Source: Rhodobiaceae bacterium UBA7378 | Lineage (GTDB): Bacteria > Pseudomonadota > Alphaproteobacteria > RS24 | NCBI GenBank assembly: GCA_002469805.1 | Contig: DKNW01000144.1 | Span: 1-8,146, forward strand | Length of the DNA stretch: 8,146 nucleotides | Reading direction: 5' to 3' | In this document: one piece after another, positions 1 to 5,242 of the stretch | Numbering within the stretch: the first letter of the stretch is position 1 | How the letters are laid out: each line of letters starts with the position of its first letter | Notes under the pieces: generated by a model | The model's input: only the letters and a program-made list of their open reading frames with translations | Database searches by the model: none | What the model was told of the DNA's origin: nothing | Program-made: the position numbers and the translations under genes

Positions 1-54
<54 letters not shown>

Positions 55-65
55 GATGCGGCGTG

Positions 66-88
66 AAACCCCACCAAGACTGGGGTTT
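66..88 (-). other. Perfect 8-bp hairpin in the tRNA-Phe leader
   Basis: AAACCCCA (66-73) and TGGGGTTT (81-88) are perfect complements around a 7-base loop. The hairpin begins 11 bases upstream of the tRNA 5' end. One arm runs into the predicted -10 box (86-91), so only part of the hairpin would be in the transcribed leader. It resembles a terminator stem but lacks a proper U-tract in the direction of the genes (only TTT before C). It could be a terminator fragment, a leader processing element or chance. The structure itself is plain in the sequence; its role is unknown. Confidence 0.5.
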
Positions 89-114
89 ATATGTCATTAA
101 CGGTGCCGTGTCCA
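86..114 (-). promoter_or_regulatory. Candidate sigma-70 promoter for tRNA-Phe
   Basis: On the minus strand, TGGACA (109-114) is followed after exactly 17 bases by TATAAA (86-91). Each hexamer differs from the consensus at one base. Transcription would begin near base 79-80, giving a leader of about 25 bases before the mature tRNA 5' end. This is the best promoter match in the window. It means the tRNA can be expressed independently of the upstream genes and would still work after an insertion beyond about base 115. Confidence 0.6.
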
Positions 115-162
115 GATGCGGCGCACGCGGGCGATCACACCTCTGTCACATCGGAACTACAC

Positions 163-258
163 ATGGCCTGCATCAGAAAACGAAATGGTAAATGGCAGGT
201 CCAGGTCAGCCGTAAAAATGAAGGAGCTGTCGCCACGTATCGTTTTTTACGGCTTTGA
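163..258 (+). pseudogene. Tyrosine integrase N-terminal remnant
   Basis: A 31-codon plus-strand reading frame begins MACIRKRNGKWQVQV and stops at TGA 256-258. This opening closely resembles the first beta-strand of phage-type tyrosine recombinases (family pattern M-x-S/T-I-R-K-R-x-G-K-W-Q-V-x-V), where it starts the arm-type DNA-binding domain. A working integrase has about 300-400 residues and ends with a catalytic R...HxxR...Y domain; none of that is present on either strand nearby. It is therefore a truncated scar, not a functional gene. It sits 109 bases upstream of the tRNA-Phe 5' end, pointing away from it, and its last 12 bases overlap the end of the opposite-strand dehalogenase gene. 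Integrases commonly use tRNA genes as attachment sites, so its location supports a past integration event. The short length limits certainty. Confidence 0.6.
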
Positions 259-1287
259 AAAACTTCTAACTTCCCTGCCCTGAACAAAAGCATCAATGAC
301 TTCAGCCAATTGCGGGCCCACTTCTTCCTGCACAAAATGACCGACGCCCTCTATCACGATGCGCGATGCGCCTGGCACACGCTGTTCAAACTGGTCGGCC
401 ATATCGGTCGGACTGGAAACCGGATCTTCATCCGTGAATGCCACCAGAAACGGTTTTTCCCATTTTTCAAATACGTTTTTCCAGACCGCAGCATTCTCGC
501 TCAATTGCGATGGAATGAGGTAGGGAAACACCTGCGCACCTGCCTTGTAGTTCCCGGAAGGGTAGGGTGCCTCATAACCCGCGATAATATCGGGGTCTGT
601 AATCCGTCCCATATCGCGCATTAGCTCCCCTACGGCCAAATCGTTACCGTAATATGCGTAGGCAATCCAGCTTGTGAAATTCTGCCGTTCGCGCAACTCC
701 TCATAAGTCATTGGACCCTCCCACCAGACCGCAAGTTTCAAAAGTGGATAGCCGATTGCCGCGCGGATCCCTTTGGCCGAGATAAGTCCGGTATTAGATA
801 CAACAATTCGGGAGAACCTTTCGGGCATTTCGGCAACAACCCGCAGACCTACGAGTCCGCCCCAGTCTTGACCGAAAAAAGTGGTATCTTGCAAATCAAG
901 TCGTGCAACCAACTCGCTCATCATGGCGATGTGCTTGGGGTAGGTGTAGGCGGTTTTTTCAACCGGCTTGTCGGAACGCCCGAAGCCGGCCATATCGGGC
1001 ACAATCACCCGATGGCCCGCATTTGCCAAAACCGGGATCATGTGGCGGAAAAGATAGCCCCATGTCGGTTGCCCGTGCAGCAAAAAGATGGGCGAGCCGT
1101 CTTTCGGACCTTCGTCAATATAGTGTATGCGCAGCCCGTCAATTTCCATGTAATTAGGCGCGAATGAATAATCCTTCAGATTGTCAAACCGGGCGTCGGG
1201 CGTTCGCAGCACACCCGGGCGCACTTCTTCAGCATTTGCAGCTATTGGAAGCATGGCAAGAAAAAGTGAAAGCAGTAGTCGTTTCAT
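247..1287 (-). CDS. Exported haloalkane dehalogenase (DhlA-like, HLD-I type)
   Basis: This 346-residue alpha/beta-hydrolase starts with a clear Sec signal peptide (KR, then a hydrophobic stretch, likely cleaved after ANA at residue 19), so it should act in the periplasm. It would hydrolyse carbon-halogen bonds to an alcohol plus halide. Visible motifs are the HGQPTW oxyanion region (71-76; DhlA has HGEPTW), nucleophile Asp141 in GQDWGG with halide-binding Trp142, a cap-domain FTSW with Trp207 matching the second halide-binding Trp of DhlA, the YEAPYPSGNYKAG stretch (238-250), acid Asp288 in TDEDP, and His317 in GHFVQEE. Asp rather than Ser as nucleophile excludes ordinary esterases; epoxide hydrolase is the main alternative, but the second Trp and GHFVQE favour dehalogenase. 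Cytosolic DhlA is 310 residues; the surplus is mostly the signal peptide and its linker. AGG lies 7 bases before the ATG. No convincing promoter was found. The substrate is unknown. Confidence 0.85.
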   Translation of the reverse strand: MKRLLLSLFLAMLPIAANAEEVRPGVLRTPDARFDNLKDYSFAPNYMEIDGLRIHYIDEGPKDGSPIFLLHGQPTWGYLFRHMIPVLANAGHRVIVPDMAGFGRSDKPVEKTAYTYPKHIAMMSELVARLDLQDTTFFGQDWGGLVGLRVVAEMPERFSRIVVSNTGLISAKGIRAAIGYPLLKLAVWWEGPMTYEELRERQNFTSWIAYAYYGNDLAVGELMRDMGRITDPDIIAGYEAPYPSGNYKAGAQVFPYLIPSQLSENAAVWKNVFEKWEKPFLVAFTDEDPVSSPTDMADQFEQRVPGASRIVIEGVGHFVQEEVGPQLAEVIDAFVQGREVRSFSKP

Positions 1288-1415
1288 GGTTTAACCTCAG
1301 GTTTGCGAGTGTTCAGGATTCCGCATAAAATTCAACTTGTGATACGAAAAAGCGATCTCATTTCAGTCACAGTTTTTACAAATGCCATGTATCTCAAAAT
1401 TTGCGTTTGGTCGGG

Positions 1416-1625
1416 TCTTTAACAATCTCGTTATTTGGTGCGCCCCGTGCAAGAGCCACACGGTGGGCGGCATCATCGGGGAGCTAATGCGTACCTTGTC
1501 CGGCGTCGGTTACAAGCAGTCACCGGCGCACCTTATCAACATGGTACCGAGAGTACCGTCTTTGTGTGCACAGGAAAAAAACCCAACAGCTTTGTTGTCG
1601 ATTATCTCGCAAAAAACCAAACTAG
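1416..1625 (+). pseudogene. Decayed glutathione S-transferase-like N-domain (tentative)
   Basis: Three plus-strand frames, read one after the other, resemble the thioredoxin-like N-domain of a glutathione S-transferase. First (from about 1416) comes SLTISLFGAPRARATR, like the usual first strand with (L/F)(Y/F)GAPxSRAxR. After a frame change near 1463 comes VGGIIGEL, then GVGYKQSPAHLINMVPRVPSL, like the helix ending in EELG and the NPxGxVPxL strand. A second change gives SFVVDYLAKNQ near 1590-1622, like the ESxAIxxYLA helix. The span of about 70 codons matches the domain's usual 75-80 residues, and the order is right. At least two frameshifts and the absence of the C-terminal helical domain mean it is not functional. 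Each match alone is weak; together they are suggestive. It could still be coincidence. Confidence 0.35.
1575..1597 (-). terminator. Weak candidate terminator after NylB-like gene
   Basis: On the minus strand a 5-bp stem CAACA/TGTTG (1593-1597 and 1584-1588) with a 4-base loop is followed by GG and seven T's (1581-1575). It lies about 55 bases past the stop of the NylB-like gene. The stem is short and AT-rich, so termination may be inefficient. Confidence 0.3.
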
Positions 1626-1651
1626 GCTGATACGCGCCGTGATCTGGAATT

Positions 1652-2881
1652 TCAAAGGCTGGCGGCGAGGGCGCGTGTGCCGGCTAACATTTGCTTGAAC
1701 GAGGGGCGCAATTGATTGGCGGTGGTTTGCGGACTTGCAAAATTCGCAATGACCAGATTTTTTGCGCGGTTGACATAGATCACCTGCCCATGAACGCCCA
1801 TTGCAACACGCTCGCCTTGCGCGGCATCAAATTGCCACCAAAAGCTCCGATATCCGCTGAACCCGTCAATAAACCGCGCATGCGTCGCATCGGCATTGAC
1901 GCTGGCGGCACCCGCAGCGCGGTCGGCATCGTTCAGGGCATAGGTATCCTTGATCCAGCTTTCGGGCGCGATCTGCGTTTGTCCGAGATAGCCATCGTTC
2001 AAGGCCATCAAGCCGAAGCGCGCCGCATCGCGCAAGGTTGTGTTATAGCCGCCGGTGGCGATGGGAGAGAATGACACATCTGTGGTAAATACCGCATCGT
2101 GTTCCGCGCCAAGGAGTGCCCAGATGTTCTGCTGAATGAAATCGACAAGAGGTTCGCCGGTAACACGCTCGACGAGCCAGCCTATCACGTCCACATTGGG
2201 AGATTGATACTGAAACATGGCGCCAGTCGTGCCGTCATCGGCCTGACGAAATTGCGGCAGCATATCGCGTACGCCACGCGGCTCATCGGACACAGCGGGG
2301 TTGATCGCATAGAGCGAAAAATCGGCCATAAACCCCAACCGGCGGAAATATTCCAGATGCACGCTGCCGGGTGTCATCTCGTCATATTCTTCTGTGTAAT
2401 CGAGCGCGGTCACCATATTGAGCACATCGCGAATGGAAACTTGCGCGAAGATGCTGTCAGCCAGTTCGGGCAGGTAGTGCGCGGGCGGCTTAGTTTCATC
2501 GATACCGAACCTGCTTTGGGCAATGCCGAAAGCAGTCGAAATTAGTGATTTGGTCATGGAGAACCAGATGTGGTGGTCGCTATCGCGGAAACCGTCATAA
2601 TAGCGTTCAAACACCACCTTGCCGTCATGCACAACCAGATATCCGTCAATACAGTCATCAGCCATGGCGGTGCCGAGTGCTACCGCTTTGCCTTGCCAAT
2701 CGAAACTTAAATTTTCAATGTCGCGTGACGTGCCGGTCGGTAAGTCATAGATAGGGCCACCACGCGGTACCATGAGTGCGGGCAGGGTCGACAGATTGCG
2801 CAAGTGCCAACGCACATTTTCCGGATCGCGCCAGCCATTAAAATGCGCGGTGCGCGGCATCATTCTTGTTGCATTGGTCAT
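1652..2881 (-). CDS. NylB-like serine hydrolase (class C beta-lactamase fold)
   Basis: This 409-residue protein has the penicillin-recognising serine-hydrolase layout: nucleophile Ser108 and Lys111 in SMTK, Tyr225 in the YQS motif, and HGQ at 364-366 in place of the KTG box. The whole chain parallels 6-aminohexanoate-dimer hydrolase NylB: an N-terminal W-x-x-P-x-N-x-R-W segment (17-25), DGYLVVHDGKVVFE before the active serine, ALDY at 159-162 (Tyr162 near NylB's amide-assisting Tyr170), FQYQSPNVDVIGWLVERVTG (223-242) and GVHGQ. Family members cleave linear amides or carboxyl esters; true beta-lactamase activity is unlikely without KTG. No signal peptide is visible, so it is probably cytosolic. 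The ATG has GAGGAG seven bases upstream. It follows the SDR gene after 141 bases containing a palindrome and repeats. The family is secure; the natural substrate, and whether nylon oligomers are cut, are not. Confidence 0.85.
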   Translation of the reverse strand: MTNATRMMPRTAHFNGWRDPENVRWHLRNLSTLPALMVPRGGPIYDLPTGTSRDIENLSFDWQGKAVALGTAMADDCIDGYLVVHDGKVVFERYYDGFRDSDHHIWFSMTKSLISTAFGIAQSRFGIDETKPPAHYLPELADSIFAQVSIRDVLNMVTALDYTEEYDEMTPGSVHLEYFRRLGFMADFSLYAINPAVSDEPRGVRDMLPQFRQADDGTTGAMFQYQSPNVDVIGWLVERVTGEPLVDFIQQNIWALLGAEHDAVFTTDVSFSPIATGGYNTTLRDAARFGLMALNDGYLGQTQIAPESWIKDTYALNDADRAAGAASVNADATHARFIDGFSGYRSFWWQFDAAQGERVAMGVHGQVIYVNRAKNLVIANFASPQTTANQLRPSFKQMLAGTRALAASL

Positions 2882-2890
2882 GGGATACTC

Positions 2891-2919
2891 CTCACATACT
2901 GACGCGTGGTCTCACATAC
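2891..2919 (-). repeat. 9-bp direct repeat in NylB-like gene leader
   Basis: CTCACATAC occurs at 2891-2899 and again at 2911-2919, start-to-start 20 bases apart, close to two helical turns. The copy nearer the gene overlaps its ribosome-binding region (GAGGAG on the minus strand). This could be a paired protein-binding site or a small duplication. Confidence 0.4.
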
Positions 2920-2945
2920 GCACCTGCAGGGTCGGCAAAGTCGTT

Positions 2946-2960
2946 TTGCTTGTCAAGCAA
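2946..2960 (-). promoter_or_regulatory. 15-bp palindrome with TTGACA: candidate operator/promoter
   Basis: TTGCTTG-T-CAAGCAA is a perfect inverted repeat with 7-base arms and a single central base. On the minus strand its centre reads TTGACA (2951-2956), the consensus -35 hexamer, oriented toward the NylB-like gene starting at 2881. The hexamer 17 bases further on (GACCCT, 2928-2933) is a poor -10, matching only at the second and last positions. A dimeric repressor bound to the palindrome would cover the -35. This would give the NylB-like gene its own controlled promoter apart from the SDR gene. No regulator gene is in the window. Confidence 0.4.
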
Positions 2961-2980
2961 GCTGGCAAGCTGGCAATGTG
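2957..2980. repeat. Three tandem 8-bp repeats beside the palindrome
   Basis: GCAAGCTG occurs twice in tandem (2957-2964 and 2965-2972), followed by a degenerate third copy, GCAATGTG (2973-2980). The first copy shares GCAA with the right arm of the palindrome, so the repeats may have grown from it by slippage, or may form extra half-sites for the same protein. Confidence 0.5.
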
Positions 2981-3022
2981 GTAAGTCGTGGGCGCAGTAA
3001 GGATTTATCTGCGGTTTTGATC

Positions 3023-3763
3023 TTATGTGCGCAGCAACATGCCGCCATCGACATTGAGGTCGTGTCCGGTCACAAAGCCGCCATCATCGCTGGCCAGAAA
3101 TAATGCGCCGCGCGCAATATCTATTGGCTGCCCCAGTCGCCGCAAGGGAGATTTTCTGGCCCATATATCGGCAATGTCATTATTCGAAAATGCGGCATGC
3201 GTCATGCCGGTTTGAATGGCGCCCGGCAAAATACAATTTGCGGTAATGCCGAACTTGCCAAGCTCCAGCGCCAATGTGCGTGTATAGCCGAGCACGCCGG
3301 CTTTGGATGCACAATAGGCTGCAAGGCCGTAATCCGTGTGTTGGGCCATCACTGATGCGACGTTTATGATGCGCCCCGCAGGGGCGTTTTTCAGATGTGG
3401 AATGGCCGCTTGGCAGATACGAAACGGGGCCGTGAGGTTAACATCCAGTGCCTTCTGCCACATTTCAGGGGACATGTTTTCACCCGGTGCATTGCTGCCA
3501 ATGCCGGCATTATTCATAACAATATCCAGTTGACCAAAGCGTGCCATTGCCGTGTCGATAATAGTTTTCGCCGCGCCCTCTTCGGCAATATCCATCGCCA
3601 AGGTTTCGATATTGGGGGTGTCGTCATGGTGCTGGTGCAAGCCGTCGGCTTGCAGGTCGACACCCAGCACGCGCGCGCCTTCCGCAGCAAACAGCTGTGC
3701 CGTCGCCGCGCCGATGCCCGACGCAGCGCCGGTTATAATTGCTACCCGGTTTTTAAGACGCAT
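3023..3763 (-). CDS. Short-chain dehydrogenase/reductase (classical SDR)
   Basis: This 246-residue protein is a complete classical SDR oxidoreductase, acting as a cytosolic NAD(P)-dependent alcohol/ketone enzyme. The Rossmann motif TGAASGIG is at 11-18. Asp36 at the end of the second strand favours NAD over NADP. NNAG is at 84-87. The active-site tetrad is Asn109, Ser137, Tyr150 and Lys154 (YCASK). PG at 180-181 and the C-terminal VTGHDLNVDGG (231-241) are also typical. The start is firm, with GGAGGAG six bases before the ATG. It begins 21 bases after the yacG stop on the same strand, too close for a promoter of its own, so it is probably transcribed by read-through from the housekeeping operon. 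FabG (3-oxoacyl-ACP reductase) is a paralogous alternative, but the context away from fatty-acid genes argues for a catabolic alcohol dehydrogenase. The substrate is not predictable. Confidence 0.9.
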   Translation of the reverse strand: MRLKNRVAIITGAASGIGAATAQLFAAEGARVLGVDLQADGLHQHHDDTPNIETLAMDIAEEGAAKTIIDTAMARFGQLDIVMNNAGIGSNAPGENMSPEMWQKALDVNLTAPFRICQAAIPHLKNAPAGRIINVASVMAQHTDYGLAAYCASKAGVLGYTRTLALELGKFGITANCILPGAIQTGMTHAAFSNNDIADIWARKSPLRRLGQPIDIARGALFLASDDGGFVTGHDLNVDGGMLLRT

Positions 3764-3784
3764 AAGGGTCTCCTCCCAAATCTG

Positions 3785-3985
3785 CTAGTGAATTTCATCC
3801 GATATGTCGGCATCGCGCAAAGCGGCTTCTATTTCACCGTCGAAATCATCGGGCGGCTCGACCGCCGGTATTGCGTAATTGCCACCAAGCCAGCGATGCA
3901 AATCAATATCGGCACATCGTTTGGAACAGAACGGTCGATGCATGGCCTGCGTCTCGGCGGATTTGCATATCGGACATTTCGCCAT
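3785..3985 (-). CDS. yacG: DNA gyrase inhibitor YacG, zinc-binding
   Basis: This small treble-clef zinc protein of 66 residues carries the family signature: CPIC near the N-terminus (Cys4 and Cys7), then FCSKRC (Cys20, Cys24) and DLHRWLGGNYAIP. The four cysteines bind one zinc. In E. coli the protein binds GyrB and blocks DNA binding by gyrase. The tail is acidic, as usual. I take the ATG at 3985 as the start, because AGGG lies five bases before it. An in-frame GTG two codons upstream (3991) is the alternative and would have its AGG directly abutting the codon. It follows the RNase gene after 12 bases and is the last housekeeping gene before the accessory block. It ends with TAG at 3785-3787. 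Confidence 0.93.
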   Translation of the reverse strand: MAKCPICKSAETQAMHRPFCSKRCADIDLHRWLGGNYAIPAVEPPDDFDGEIEAALRDADISDEIH

Positions 3986-3997
3986 CTTCACACCCTA

Positions 3998-5242
3998 TTA
4001 AACCGTGTCGATACCTGCCTCACGCAGGGTTTGCGATAGTGTCATGCCGCCGCGCCGCCGGGTCATTTCGACCACGCCAAACTCGGAGATGGGCCCGATA
4101 CGCACGGGTTCTTTGTCGCTGGCAAACCCGTCATCCAATGCGTGTAGTACAGCCTCGGCATCGTCTGTTTCTGTCATGTCGATAAAGTCAATGGCGATCA
4201 ACCCGCCTAATCCGCGCAGGCGAATCTGGCGAGCAATAAGACCCGCGGCTTCCACATTTATCGCGCGTGCCGGCGCGTCGTGACTGCCGGAGTTCACGTC
4301 AATGGTTGTCATGGCTTGTGTTGTTTCAAGCATTAGCCAACCGCCAGATGGCAACTCCACGCGTGGTGATAATGCTTCTGCGACTTGCTGATCAATATTG
4401 TGCCGGTCGAATAAATATTCGTCGTCGTCTGATGTCTCTAAGCGCTCACTAAGTGCGGGCGAATGTGTGCGGCAATAATTTTGCGCGGCGGTGAGCGCGC
4501 CATCGCCTTCAAGGCACACGGTTGTGGTGTCGCTGCGCACAAGGTCGCGCACGGCGCGTTCCACAGGCCCGAGGTCTTCGTGAAGCAGGGTGGCGGGTGT
4601 AGCGTCCTCGGCCCGGTCGATCAGGACCTCCCATTGGGCGGCGACAGCGGCCATGTCGCCGGCCAAATCGCCAGCTTGCATGCCGACCGCGGCCGTGCGG
4701 ATCACCCAGCCCGCTGGCCCGTCCATGCCTTCGACGTCTATCGGGTCGCCATGTTCGCCAGCAATAATTTGAGCCGCAAGTTCGCCAAGGCGCGTGCGTT
4801 CAGCATCGTCTTCAATGCTGCGTGAAACAGCAACCCGGTTGCGGCATGGCGCGATAACCACGACCCGGCCCGGCAGGGTCACATCAGCCGTAATCTGAGC
4901 CCCCTTATCGCCAACCGGTGGGCGCGTGACTTGGACGAGAAGCGTGTCGCCGCTTTGCACGCAATCTTCAATCGGCGTGTCGCGATCAGCGTCCGGGACC
5001 AGTGCCCGAGCCTCGCGTGCGCCTAGAAACCCTGCGCGCTCGAGACCGATATTCACAAAAGCGGCTTGCAGATGCGGCACCACGCGCTCAACCTGCGCTA
5101 GATAGATGTGCCCGACTAATTGTTCGGCTGCATTGTCCTCTTGGCCCATGCGCGCGGCCTGAAAACCAACCAGTTGCCCCGCCTCAATCTGGGCTATCCT
5201 CGCCATGCCATCGCGGGCACTTATCAGGACTTCATGGCTCAT
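3998..5242 (-). CDS. rng: Ribonuclease E/G family endoribonuclease (short form)
   Basis: This protein of 414 residues belongs to the RNase E/G catalytic family, which cleaves single-stranded RNA during rRNA maturation and mRNA decay. An S1-like segment (GHIYLAQVERVVPHLQAAFVNIG) falls at about 44-66. The metal-binding aspartates are Asp315 in TIDVNSG and Asp352 in AIDFIDM, matching Asp303 and Asp346 of E. coli RNase E, separated by the expected ARQIRLRGLGGLI stretch. FGVVEMTRRR follows near the end. The protein stops soon after this, lacking the CPxC zinc-link that joins dimers in E. coli RNase E and G (RNase G is 489 residues); short forms next to yacG are known in this class. I prefer ATG 5242 over ATG 5254 because GGAG lies six bases before it. 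The gene overlaps maf by 11 bases. Confidence 0.92.
   Translation of the reverse strand: MSHEVLISARDGMARIAQIEAGQLVGFQAARMGQEDNAAEQLVGHIYLAQVERVVPHLQAAFVNIGLERAGFLGAREARALVPDADRDTPIEDCVQSGDTLLVQVTRPPVGDKGAQITADVTLPGRVVVIAPCRNRVAVSRSIEDDAERTRLGELAAQIIAGEHGDPIDVEGMDGPAGWVIRTAAVGMQAGDLAGDMAAVAAQWEVLIDRAEDATPATLLHEDLGPVERAVRDLVRSDTTTVCLEGDGALTAAQNYCRTHSPALSERLETSDDDEYLFDRHNIDQQVAEALSPRVELPSGGWLMLETTQAMTTIDVNSGSHDAPARAINVEAAGLIARQIRLRGLGGLIAIDFIDMTETDDAEAVLHALDDGFASDKEPVRIGPISEFGVVEMTRRRGGMTLSQTLREAGIDTV

Larger units (their letters stand above)
1288..1651. other. Intergenic region without an intact gene
   Basis: About 364 bases separate the dehalogenase start from the NylB-like gene's stop. The left 110 bases are AT-rich and hold the dehalogenase ribosome site, but no promoter pair I can defend. 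The right part contains a probable decayed GST-like sequence on the plus strand and a weak terminator for the minus-strand NylB-like gene. A small inverted repeat, GGTAC-CGAGA-GTACC, lies near 1544-1558. No intact open frame with recognisable family features exists on either strand. Confidence 0.6.

Noticed and set aside
66..88. Hairpin before tRNA-Phe as a rho-independent terminator
   Set aside because: The stem is good, but only three T's follow on the gene strand and a probable tRNA promoter overlaps it, so I list it only as a hairpin.
1288..1400. Dedicated promoter for the dehalogenase
   Set aside because: Several TTGxxx and TATxxx pieces occur, but none are paired at 16-18 base spacing.
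1544..1558. GGTAC-CGAGA-GTACC inverted repeat as an operator
   Set aside because: It lies in the decayed region far from any start codon and is short enough to occur by chance.
2099..2545. Plus-strand open frame of 148 codons
   Set aside because: Antisense to the well-supported NylB-like gene and without recognisable motifs.
3986..3991. GTG start for yacG two codons upstream
   Set aside because: AGG would directly abut the GTG, while the ATG at 3985 has AGGG at a proper distance.
3395..4039. Plus-strand open frame of 214 codons
   Set aside because: It runs opposite the SDR and yacG genes, whose motifs are intact; the composition is that of a shadow frame.
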